A stretch of DNA of 48,778 nucleotides from Vitrella brassicaformis. Taxonomy: Eukaryota; Sar; Vitrellaceae. Made by a program: the position numbers and the translations under genes. Location of the stretch: contig CDMY01000524.1 of the NCBI GenBank assembly GCA_001179505.1, positions 9,045 to 57,822 on the forward strand. Direction: 5' to 3'. This document shows positions 1 to 10,600 of the stretch, piece after piece (position 1 is the stretch's first letter; every line of letters starts with the position of its first letter). The notes under the pieces are model-generated. The model saw only the letters and a program-made list of their open reading frames with translations. It made no database searches and was not told where the DNA came from.

Positions 1-74
1 ACAACTGACCCTTCTCTCTCCCACCCTCCCTCCCTCCCTCCCTCCCTTCCTCTCCCAACCAGTCAGCCCACCAG

Positions 75-172
75 CAGCAGCAGCTGATGCCGATGTGCTG
101 TTCATAGTGCCACCCGCTGTCCTCACGGCAACCAACACGACGCCTGAAGACCACCGCACCATGGCGCAGTGA
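75..172 (+). CDS. last exon of an unrecognised gene (5' part outside window)
   Basis: A long pyrimidine-rich tract (about 10-60) followed by several CAG sites looks like the end of an intron. The open frame after it reads AAADADVLFIVPPAV and then LTATNTTPEDHRTMAQ before TGA at 170-172. The exact acceptor among the repeated CAGs (72-83) cannot be fixed. The TGA sits inside a good donor-like sequence (GCA|GTGAGTG), so the gene might instead splice from 169 to an acceptor ending at 230 and finish at TGA 271-273. No family is recognisable from about 30 residues. The exon call rests on the intron-like tract and the open frame only. Confidence 0.4.
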
Positions 173-682
173 GTGTGCGTCGTGCATCCGTCTGTCATCT
201 CTCGTGCTGTGCTTACCGGTGGAAAGGCAGCGACTGGACGAGCAAGCAAATCAGTCAAACGATGAGTGAATGAGCCAATCAATGGCGCCGCACCCGTCAA
301 CCGTGGGAGCTGCAGACACACACGTGCAGAGGGAGGTGAAATCATCCCTCAGGCCTCTCCCTCTCTCAATGTGCGCCATCGGTGTCTGACCGTGTCCTTT
401 CCGCGTGTGTCGATGCCATCCGAACGCTACAAAGGGGCGATCCGCCACACACAGCGCAGCACAGATGTGATTGGGAAAATGAACCATCGCCGTCGCTTCA
501 TCTCAGTGTTTTCGCACCTTCGACGTCGCAAAGGCCACAGGACCGTGCCGCAGCCTCTAAAGGGCCCGTGCGCCAATTGCGAGCTAATTGCGAGCTTGAA
601 GCCAAAGAGCTCCAGTGAGTGAGGGGGGTGCAGTGAGTGAGTGTAGATCTGGAGTGAGTGTAGATCTCGTTCTATCGTCACG
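173..682. other. intergenic / 5' flank of the 683 gene
   Basis: No convincing gene. A 118-codon frame at 266-622 has no splice support and unbiased composition, and I take it as 5' flank or UTR. Just before the start codon lie two direct copies of GTGAGTGTAGATCT (about 638-667). Confidence 0.5.
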
Positions 683-2679
683 ATGGCATCGTCGAGCTCT
701 TCCGGCCAAATGACTCATCCACAGGTGAGAGCAGAACAGCACACGACCGAACAGCACACGACCACACAGCACAACGCCCACGGCTGATGTGTCCCGCAGG
801 CGGCTGTCGGTGCATCGCCGTGTCGGTATCGTGTGGGCAGCCGCGTGCTGATGGTGTCGGAGCGGAGAAGGGACGACAAGTTCCAGTGGGTGGAGGCCGA
901 GGTGTACAAAATCGAGCCGGCCGAGGGCGGGACGCGGGTGTGCATCCGGGAGGTGGGTGGGATGAATGAGGAGTTTGAGCCGGTCGTGGTGCCCCACACC
1001 ACAGCAGCATTCCAACAACTCCCTGACCTATACGCGGTAGGCACGCACACACAGGACAGGCAGGGAGAGAGAGGCGGTAGAATGGGAGCCGTGTGGCATC
1101 AAGGCGTGCACACATCCTGGTATGTGTGTGACTGTGCGTGTCATCAGGGAGGCCATGGATTCCATTACTTCGACCATACTCCCCCGCAGCATCTCATCCC
1201 TCTGCAAACCGTGGATGAGGTAGGTCTATCATGCGGAGAAGCGGAAGTGACATCTGGCGGGTAATGTGCCGTTTTTCCCTGGGTGTTCAGGCTGATGCGG
1301 AGCGTTTCTGTGTGGACCCGAGCATCAAGCCGCGCGATGCCGAGGACCCGCTGTCCCTCCTGTTCCTGCCGCCCTCCTTCATGCCCCCCCTCCCCACCGA
1401 CATCATCACCACCACACTCCTCCCCCTGTGTGGCGGGCGGGAGACCCTCGCACTCAAGCTCAAGAGCACCCTCTGCTGCACATCCACTGAGGTCGGCAAC
1501 GCTATCGGCTCCGCTGCGGTGTCGGCCATCGACAGCATCATCGAGACGAACGGCCTCACCTGCGTCATCGGCTACACCCCGCTGCGCCGGTCGACCGGTG
1601 TCCGTCGGCCATTCCGACTGATCCGGCTGGACTACCTGATGGTGACGGGGGGCGACTGGACGGGCAGCGTGCCGGTGCTGCGATTCGCCAAGAGCTGTGG
1701 ACGAGTGCAGTCGCTGCCGATCGACCTGACCAATGACGACCTGCAGGAGGTAGGCAGCAAGGCCATCATCGACAGCCGCCCAGAGGCCATCCGCCAGTAC
1801 GCCCTCTTCAGCCACCGGCTGGGTGACAGGATGCGGCTGAGGCGGGAGATGATGGGCGAGTATGTGGTGACGGTGCACACACGGCAGACGGTGCCGGCTG
1901 AGTACCGAGATCGCTTTGATGCGGCCGATCCCCCGTGCCGATGTGAGAGAGGGGAGGGCAAAGCACCACAGGAAAGGCAACTTGACATGGATGGTCTCTG
2001 CCGCTGTGTGTGTGTGTGCCTGCAGACAATGGTGACGACTTCGGCAGCTTCACAGGACTGGTCATCCTTTGGTACGTAGCGACTGAAATGAGAGAACACG
2101 ACACACCGATGTGTCGTGTTGTCTGCCTTTTCGCTGCTTGCTCTTTCAGGTTGGCCGTGCTGTCGTCGCGTGAGGTGTCGTATCGGTCCTACAGTCGGTA
2201 CTCTGCTGGGTATCGTCGCATCGGTGGCCTGATCGACCAGCAGTCGCCCCTGTGGGGCGGCTGCCGCACCGTCTACGGCTTCTCAGGCCGACTCGTCATA
2301 CTGTGTGGCGACAGGGAGGGCGACGACTTTGCGGCCTGCATCAGGATGTTCAAGTATTCTGGTGGGTCGGCACGCATCATCATGACCGAGTGGCATGATG
2401 TGTGGGCATCCATCTCCCTCCACACCACCGAGGCGCCCCAGGGGTGCGGCAGTGGCCCTGCTGCCTTCCAGCGGGCAGTGGCCATCGCCCGCAACAAGCT
2501 GGGCGACGCCATCACACTACTTCCAAAGGTCAACGAGGCCATCACAACAGGTATACACATACGAGAACTCCAGATGAGCCCAAGACAAGAGTGAGACTGT
2601 CCCTTGTTTCATGACGGCAGCTGGCGGGTTGACTGAGATGGAGTCGGACAGCGGCACGCACGACATCGGAAGCGGCTGA
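683..2679 (+). CDS. family-1 protein with Tudor/SH3-like N-terminal region, 502 aa
   Basis: Seven exons: 683-724, 800-1036, 1148-1219, 1291-1942, 2026-2071, 2150-2550, 2621-2679. All junctions are GT-AG and the frame is continuous to TGA. After a Ser-rich start (MASSSSSGQMTHPQ), residues about 20-80 (YRVGSRVLMVSE, WVEAEVYKIEP, GGMNEEFEPVVV) resemble a Tudor/agenet or SH3-like beta barrel; that is a resemblance only. The body from about residue 170 (RLIRLDYL, LPIDLTNDDLQEVG, AIIDSRPEAIRQYALFSHRL) aligns with the protein at 22284-23705 (RLLRLVYF, LPIELTGADVEGVG, AVFDGRCEALRQLSLIQRHI). Two internal introns fall at the same place and phase in both genes. I recognise no named domain in the body and infer no function. 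It converges on the NYN gene. Confidence 0.8.
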
Positions 2680-3774
2680 CGTGCAGTGGGGCGGCAACGG
2701 CCACTGCACGTGGAGGAGTGAGTGTTGGGGGCCGTGGCGGGCGTGTGCAGCGGTGGGGTGGCATTGGAGGTAGCTGGGGTGCAGCCGCTGGGCGGCAGCA
2801 GAGGGGAGGCAACACACCAGGAGGGGAGGGCGATGCGGCACCCCTCCTCGTAGCCAATCGACCCCTCAGTCCATGCTGTCTCTCGTCATGCTGTCTATCG
2901 TGCTGTGTACCGAGCCCAGCCTGACTTGCGCTTCTAGCCTTTATGTCAGTGTCCATACGTGTGCGTGTGGGATCCATTCACACGAGTGAGTGACTCATTG
3001 GATAGCTGGTGCATGCCTTGGCATCAACGCATACTCATGTCAGGCAACAGTTGACATGCGACGTACGTAAAAGGGGCAAAAACGTACAAACCAATACACA
3101 CATCACACAACTCGACTTTCCCCTCTCCCTGTCCCTCTCCCAACGGTCCTTTCCTTATCTTTATCCATCCATCCATCCATCCGGCCAGCAATGGCTACGT
3201 GCTGGCAGCCGAATTGCATGTAGGGAGTATCCAGAATGGGACAAAAACAAGTTGGAGATGTGGGCGGGGGCGGGTGTGTGGTTGTGTGGGTGCCATGTGT
3301 CGCTCTCTCCGTCCTTTTCTGCCCTTTCTGTTTCTGTGTGTGTGTGTGTGTGTGTGTTTGGTGGGGCGGCAAAAGTCAGCTCAAGTGACGCAACACAACG
3401 CGGCAGGCAGGCCAATGGGAGAGAGGGGAGAGAGAGAAGCCAGGAGCTAGCTACGGGAGAGCGAGCGACACTTTCTGCTGGGTTGTCTGGCTGGCACCGA
3501 CACACCAACCCACGCCCCACACCGCACACACACAAACGTCCCTTGTCCGGCGGTCCATCCATCCATTCGGCTGCACAAGACACTGGCACACGAAGCACAA
3601 GACATCCCATATCAGTGCACAAACCAAAGGAAAGACACACACGCCACGCCACATCTGCACACACACCCACGCATACGCACATGCAGATCCGGTCTGTCTC
3701 TGAGCCAGCCATCGAGGGTGGGAATCTCTATCTACGAGTGTGTGGGTGTGGGTGTGGGGTGTGTGTGTGAGCAC
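2680..3774. other. convergent intergenic region
   Basis: Between two converging 3' ends. It holds only low-complexity DNA: (CATC)n at 3163-3181, (TG)n at 3335-3357 and scattered CA tracts. Open frames across it are compositionally microsatellite, so I see no gene. Confidence 0.6.
3335..3357. repeat. (TG)n microsatellite
   Basis: An uninterrupted run of about eleven TG units lies in the convergent intergenic region. Confidence 0.9.
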
Positions 3775-5740
3775 TCACGCGCCGGGTGCCCAAGGTCGTA
3801 AGGCCCTGTTCTTGTCGCCACGGTTGGGGAACTCGTCGCTGTCCTCCATGCTGTCACGGTCAAGCTGAGTCGCCTGGCGACGCTTCCGGAACGCCCCTGT
3901 CCCGTGTGTGGTGTGGGGGTGCTGGGCGTAGTGGCCCCCGGCAGCCGCAGCAGCCGCACCGGCGTAGGAGTGGTACGATGGCGCATTTGCGTTGTTGTGG
4001 TGGTGCTGGCTGTGTCGGTTGGGCTGCTGGGAGGCCGGTGCGGGTGGTGCAGGAGGATGCTGATGGTGGTTGGGCTGCTGCTTGGCCTTGTTCTGCTGTG
4101 CGCTCGAGTCGATCTTGACCAGCTCGGCCCGTGGTGGACGACCAGGCGCACCACCGCCCATCATGCTCTGCTGCTGGTACGGCTTGGCGGCAGCCGCCGG
4201 CCGCGGCCGCGGTGGCGGGCGGCCGCAGTCCCCGAACCGCATCTGCCGCTCCTGCATCTTCCGGCGCTCCTCCTCCTGCTCCTGCTCCTCCTCCTCCTCC
4301 TCCTCAGTCTCGCCACCAGCACCAGCACCAGCACCATCAGTCAGCCCGAACCGCTGCGCCCTCTCCAATCTCTTCTGCTCCTCACTCCCACCACCACCAT
4401 CGCCGGGGCGGAGGGGAGGGGGGCGCCTCGAGGCAGCAGCAGGAGGCGGGGCTTGTTTGGGGAGGTGGAGTGGTGGAACGGGGGGGCTGGTGTGCTGCTG
4501 CTGCTGATGCTGGTATGAGAAGGGTATGTGAGGGGCGGCTGGTGTGGGGTCGATGGGGCCGTATGTGGGCCACTGGTGGCAGTGGGGCGGCTTGTCCAGC
4601 TCGATGATGCGCATCCCCTTGGGTTTGGTCTTCAACTCACCGCTGCACAACACACACACACAGACACAGACACACATGGGCAGCTCAGCTGTCCTTCGCC
4701 TCTGTGTGTGTGTGTGTAGGTTGCCTGCTTACGAGATGGAGTGTGAGTATCCGACAATGGCCACTTTTAGCTTGAGCTGGCGGCACTTGTCAACCACCTC
4801 AGAAAAGCCAGAGTCACCCGCAAACCTGACACAACCAGTCCAGTCAACAACACATACATGCATCAACCTCACATCAGGCCTCTGTTCGTAAGGTTGCTTA
4901 CAGGACTATCATCTTGATGTCGGACTCTGCGTGTTGGGTGCTGCTCTCGCCCTGATCGGCCCGCCGGCGGATGAAGTCGGGCGAGTTCTCTGACACACAG
5001 AGGCCAGACCAAACACAGAGAGATCGTCAACCAATGTGACTATGAGCGACAGGTGCGCCAGCATGCATACCGTAGGCCGTTTCGAGCATCTTCATAGCGA
5101 TGGAACAGTCAACCCCACGCTGCACCCAACCTGACGCCACACACACACACACACAGAGGCCGACACTACAGACGTGAACCGATTGCTGCGTTACCGTCGC
5201 TATAGCCGACGCCCTGCTTCTTGAAGTCGAATAGCTGTACGTTGATGCGCTGCTGCCTGAGGAAGCTGTGGAACTCAGTGCGCTTCTGGCGGTCCCCATG
5301 ACCCCTGCCACGAGTCACCTTCGAGTACCTACGACACCATAGCCAGATGATCGAGGCTATCTCTGTGCGCGCGTGTGTCATATACCATTTGTCTGGATCT
5401 CCGTCGTAGTAGAATGTTTGTGAGTTGTCGACGCCCAGTATGTCCTGCACGTACTTGAGCACCCGGCAGAACATCTCACCCATCAGGTCAGATCGGTCTT
5501 GCTGAGACTCCTTGTAATTCGCCTGAATATTCAATGTTTTTGTCAGTCAGTCAACCAGACACAAAAAAGAACAATCCATCCATCCATTTGTGTTTCCCTC
5601 TGCGTCTATCTGTCACAGCTGGTCGTGATGCACACCAATGCGTCTCGTGTGGCTGGGCTGTGGAGTTGTTTGGATGTGCACCTGACCTTTATGTAGGCGC
5701 CATCTATGACAAACACGGCTTTGGGTCTCCCGGTGGCCAT
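3775..5740 (-). CDS. NYN-domain (PIN-like) putative ribonuclease with Tho1/MOS11-type tail motif, 477 aa
   Basis: Seven exons, read from high to low coordinate: 5740-5687, 5522-5386, 5328-5195, 5130-5071, 4989-4902, 4825-4733, 4642-3775; all GT-AG. The N-terminal half shows the NYN pattern: VFVIDGAYIK (D13), FYYDGDPDKW (D58), QRGVDCSIAMKMLE (D116), IVLFAGDSGFSEVVDK (D162). These acidic residues match the metal-binding set of NYN/PIN nucleases, so single-strand RNA cleavage is likely by family knowledge. The C-terminal half is disordered, rich in Q, H, P and E. It carries SEEQKRLERAQRFG and RKMQERQMRFG, the RxxRFG-type motif of SARNP/Tho1/MOS11 mRNA-export proteins, and it ends in a basic stretch. 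Part of this tail is almost identical in DNA to the gene at 45631. It is divergent from CEP19 across 149 bp. Confidence 0.85.
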
Positions 5741-5889
5741 GCTGGTGATGTGACCTGGGAGGACGTCCGTGGGAGGGGCAGCGGTTATCGTCCGGGAGCG
5801 GTTTCACGGGGGGAGCGGTTTCACAGAATGTCCGGGAGCGGTTTCACGGACTGCAAGCTCGAAAAGCGAAAGAGGAGAGATCCAAACCA
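5741..5889. promoter_or_regulatory. bidirectional promoter with three copies of GGGAGCGGTTTCAC
   Basis: The 149 bp between the NYN and CEP19 start codons contain GGGAGCGGTTTCAC at 5794-5807, 5811-5824 and 5834-5847, all in the same orientation. Two of the copies are preceded by GTCC. A CCGTTTCAC copy lies in the GT34-like/repeat-protein promoter near 45478. A regulatory role is inferred from position and repetition. Confidence 0.5.
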
Positions 5890-6634
5890 ATGCCGGGCGT
5901 CGTTCATGTGGACGATGGTGCCACGTGCAAGGCCCGCCGCATCGGCTTCAAACACGACCCGCCATCTATTGTGATCGAGATGTACAATCCCACTCTCGGC
6001 AAGCTTCAAATCCGTCCCATCGTCCTCGCCAGTCTGCAGCCCGACAGCCCTGTCGACAGAGTGGAGCGATGCATCCGCAAACACTTCCCAGGCCACTGCA
6101 AGGGCGTTGCTTCGGAGCAACTGACCAGCAACATCAGGAGGCTGCAGATGAGCATGGCGGGCAGACGGCCTGATGCGGGCATTAAGCTGCAGCCACTGAA
6201 GCCCTCAGCCAAGGAGAAGGATGACTCCATCAGCCCCCTGCCCCGCATCATCCCTTCTTCGATCAACAATCCGTCACCCATGATAGCAGCAGATGACACC
6301 GAGGGCGATTCGAGGCCGCCACTCAGCTGGATCCATCCACAGGAGAACGGCAAGCAGGGGGATGCTGCTGCTCATGATTTCAGCCACGTGGACCTGAACA
6401 AGGTGAGTGCGGAGGAGCTGGAGCGTGCCAAGGGCAAGATGGAGGAGTCGTTTCTGAGGAACCAGGTCAAGCCTGGCGACGATGGCTTCGTATACGACAG
6501 ACGGTGAGAGGGACATGGAAGAAACAAGTCAACAGGCTGATGGTCGAGTGAGTGGATGTGCGTTGCTGTGCTGCAGTGTTGACTTCGACAGCCGAGGCGA
6601 GCCGCCGCACGACTCAGGGTGGGACAGCGAATGA
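5890..6634 (+). CDS. CEP19: centrosomal protein CEP19 homologue, 223 aa
   Basis: Two exons, 5890-6503 and 6577-6634, joined in frame by a GT-AG intron. The N-terminus has the CEP19 opening (KARRIGFKHDPPSIVIEMYN). The C-terminus carries the signature DLNKVSAEELERAKGKMEES, then FVYDRRVDFDS and SGWDSE, matching the conserved end of animal CEP19 (DLNKL-DxELAKRKxxMDExFEKNQ, NFVYDIEVxF, GWDxE) as I recall it. CEP19 acts at the mother centriole/basal body in recruiting RABL2 and starting intraflagellar transport. At 223 aa it is longer than the roughly 165-aa animal protein because of a Pro/Ser-rich insert around residues 100-150. It implies a ciliated or flagellated stage. It shares its promoter with the NYN gene. 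Confidence 0.88.
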
Positions 6635-7642
6635 CATAGATGTGGTCAGCAGACAAGACACCAGCCAGATGTCGACAAGTAGAAGGAAGGGCTGCGGCGG
6701 GATGACTGCTGCAGCTGCCTAGTAGGGGAACGGTTGTGTACATAATCGATCATGCTGCGCAGCATGATGTGACTGACTGTGTTGTTTTGGTGGGCTGACA
6801 GACCAACGACCAACACACACATGCATTAAATAAAGTCAAGCATACGCATGTTATTCAGAGTCAGCATTCGAATTCACACACATCTGTCCGAGTACGCACC
6901 AGCAAAGGGACACAAGACACATGCACACAAGCTGCACAGTGTCACTTATTAGTCAGCCCGCCCCGTTCGCCCATTGTATCGATCATTCCGGTGGGCACAC
7001 TGATGCTTTGGTACCTGACACACACGACGGAGAGGGAAAAGAGAGCAGGCGGAAATGTTCGTGTCACCATGGCTGGCCCGCAAAGCAGCAAACGTGAGGC
7101 TGCATTTGATGGACCACACACGACACGATGCAGCACGGCGGTCTTTTCTGGTCTGCCTGACTGCGTGCTTCTGTCGGTGTATTCGTGCGCTGTTTTGCTG
7201 CCACTGTATCGCCCGGCTTTCTCACACAAGACTTTCAACAATGGATGGCCACTGCATTGCGCAGAGTCACATTCACCCATCCATCATTCCCAGTCAGGCC
7301 TCAAAGGGACGGAAAAAGTGGTACCATCACACGCATACGACCCCTCGCAACCTTCCGGAGCAATTGGCGACACACCAGGAAAACTGCTGCACGACTAAGC
7401 CGACATTTATGCAGCTGTCTGTCTGTCTGTCTGTCTGGCTCACGTCCAAATCACCCAGCAAGCACACAAAAAAGTCGCACCTCACCTCACAGACGACACA
7501 CACACGTACGAGAGAAAACTTCGAGGCGACTTGACCGTAGGACTTGACCGTAGACACGGACACGTAGGGGCATACACACACACATACATAAACGGACGGA
7601 AACACTGACCAAAAAACTTCCTTTGTTGCGGCACTGAATGCG
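6635..7642. other. convergent intergenic region
   Basis: Between the 3' ends of CEP19 and the DUF5054 gene. Two overlapping frames near 6991-7534 lack splice logic or protein-like composition. It contains a short CTGT run (about 7415-7440) and CA tracts. I see no gene. Confidence 0.55.
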
Positions 7643-10600
7643 CTACTTGACCATACGCATCATCGTCTTCTTGCTGGTGGGCGTGCTGGTAGCCTCGCCG
7701 GCGCCATTGCCTTTGTCGACGGTCACTCTGAATCGGTACTTGATGTTCTCGTCCTTGTCGCCTTTGAACTCGCCCTTCAAGTACGGATACCTACATGCCC
7801 ATACCAACACGCGTGCAGCAAGGGAGACGTGTGGATGACTATGAGTGCGTGTGTGTGTGTGTGTGTGCAGACCAGAGGACGTAGTTGGTGTCCCACAGGT
7901 TGTTCCACAAGTTGAAGGCCATCCCATGCACCCTCTCGGTTGAAAGCATGGGACCAACAGGCACTGAAGGAACGAAACACACGCAGGTACAGCCCAGCCC
8001 GCACACTCTCACGTGCCTCAAGGATGGTCTGATTTATTCTGCTCACCGGGTAGAGCCGTAGGTGTGCCTTGCCATTTGCCCTCGATTGTTTTGCGGTCGG
8101 TGATGGGTGTGGTCAGGGCGGCGTCAAGCGACTCGATCAGCATCCTTTGGGAGGAGGACACGCGACGCACGCCAGACAGCACGCCATGCTGGAAGACAAA
8201 GCCGCGCACATATAACACATAATGCGTGTATGGCTTTGCGTGCGCGGTCGTGGGGTAGGTACCTGGTAGATTGACCCATGTCTCATGACCTCATCTGGGC
8301 GGATCCACTGACCAAGCTTGTCCATCTCCCACCTGCACACGCACACACACATGGAGACGCGGGCCCATTCACGGCCGGCGACCACACGAGAAAGCCACCC
8401 CCCCACTCACGTGTCGTCAGCGTCTCCGTCACCCGGTTGGCCGTAGAATGAGAGGTAAGCGGCCTCGGGCAGTCGCGTTGTGGTTTTGTTGATGATGTGC
8501 AAAGTCACCTCAACCGACGACGTGTCGGGCAGCAACTTGGCCTGTCCGTCCGTCCATCCATCCATCCATTTGTGTGTGTGCAGATGGGAATGCATGCCAT
8601 GTGTGTGCTGTGATGTTTGTGTAAGTATCTCACCCCCATCATGGTTTGTTTTGGCCCTCCGTATTTGGTGTGCGTCTCGTCAGGCAGACCCAAAACAGCC
8701 ACGGCGCGACACGACGATGCATCCCTGCCCGTCCATCCAAAACCATATGTTTCCCAATTCCATATGTGTGTGTGGATGTGATGTGCCACACACACAGGAG
8801 CGTACCAGTACACATCGTTGAGCTGCGGCATCCATCGCTTCTGCACGGGGGCCGCGCTGGTGGCGTTGATTTTGTGGTAGCCCGCGTCGCCACCGTACAC
8901 GGCCTGTGCAGCACCACCCAAGATACAGCCGCGTGTGTGTGTATGAGTGCGCTGCCCGTAGAGGGACGCACCGCACCTGCATGTATTTGAAGTCATCCTC
9001 AGTGAATGTCTGGTAGCTGAGCTCCCCCGCCATCATGCCCGACACGTCATATTTGGACCCGCCATCACTCACCTTTGTCCACACAGAACAGACATACATA
9101 TGCCGCACATGCCCACGTGTGTGTAGGGGTATGCATCGATACCTCCACAACGCGCATGCCGCCTGTTTGCCCGTCAAAAGCGATTGATAGGCCTTTCGAG
9201 TTGTCACCTGATGAATAATGATCCATCCATCCATCCATCCACCGCGCACACGTTCTGGCCAGTATAGATCTATACGCACAGATGCCTCTGCGCGTACCGG
9301 CTGTGCATTTGAGCGTGTCGGTCTTGTTGGTCATTTTGGTGAGGGCGTCAGTAGACGGCGGGGTGGGGTCCAGCTCTCGGATGCGCGAGAGAATCATCTG
9401 CACACACGCGGGGTGGGTATACCATACACAAAGGCACATGTCATGTTGCTTATGCGCACCGCACCTGTCCCAGTGGATGGTTGGCCTGGAGAAGCATGCG
9501 GATCGCCTCGTTCATCATCACACGCTGTTCGGCCCAGCTCATCTCGTGCTTTTGGAAGATGTCCGTCTCACGGACCGATGCGAAGGCGTCGTTGGTCCTG
9601 GCAGAAGGGCACGACACACCATGCATGGTATGGAAACCATACGGACGGCCACCTCCCCGCCAAGCCATTCCTTCCTTCGTACCAGTGTTTGGTGTCACCG
9701 ACGCCAGGAAGCCCCCATGTGTGCTCGGCCACCTGCATATACACACACAGGGACAGGCAAACACAGAGAGATTCACAGACTCTCACACACACGAGCACAT
9801 CAAGGCAAGGCAGTGCGGCCAGTCACCTTGAGCATGAAGCGGGAGAAGTCGTAGAGAACGGGGTCGTCGTCGTGACACTTGCCCGAGGAGAAGCACTCGG
9901 CGCGCACACGAGAGATTTCCCTGCACACGGGTGTGCGTGCAGCAGACAGAGGAGTGAGTGTGTGTTTTGGCGGGGCGCCTGCCGGTGTGTATGTGTATGG
10001 ATCGACCTGTAGAGCGCCAATTTGAGCGGATCGCTCGCGATTCCTGTCATACACAGGACACATCACATGGCATTGTATGTATGTATCACATGGCGTGTTT
10101 GGATCCACCCACCTTGTATCCAGACGTCGCCGATCTCACCGGTCAAAGTGGGCAGATAGTCGCCTGCACCCACACGCACACACACACAGAGAGAGAGAGA
10201 CGCACACACACACATGTGAAGAGACTCCATGTATGTGTCTCTTGGTGAGAAAGTTATGCGGTTACAGTCCTCGATGTCGCCCATCTTCTCAATGAATTCA
10301 TTCCACCCAGTAGACACGATGCGCGCATTCTGATGGAGGCGTGCAGCGCACCAACACATGTACCGAGACCAAGGTGTGGTATATGTGTGTGTCGAGTGCA
10401 TACGGGATATTCCATCTGCATTCGATTGTAGTCGCTGAGGATCTCCTCAACAGAGTGAGGCGGCCCGTCGTTGTCCTGCGGGCATACCACGGCCGCATCG
10501 CATTGACACACACAAGTGGACTGACTGGTGCATCGCATCCATGTGTGTTGTGTTTTGAATGTATTCGCTTGTCTTGTCTTGCCTGTCTGATGTTGGGCAC

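Noticed and set aside
266-622. 118-codon frame upstream of the 683 gene
   Set aside because: No splice sites, domain or codon bias; more likely 5' flank.
3009-3770. 253-codon frame
   Set aside because: Translated microsatellites (CVCVCV, THTHTH) in a convergent intergenic region.
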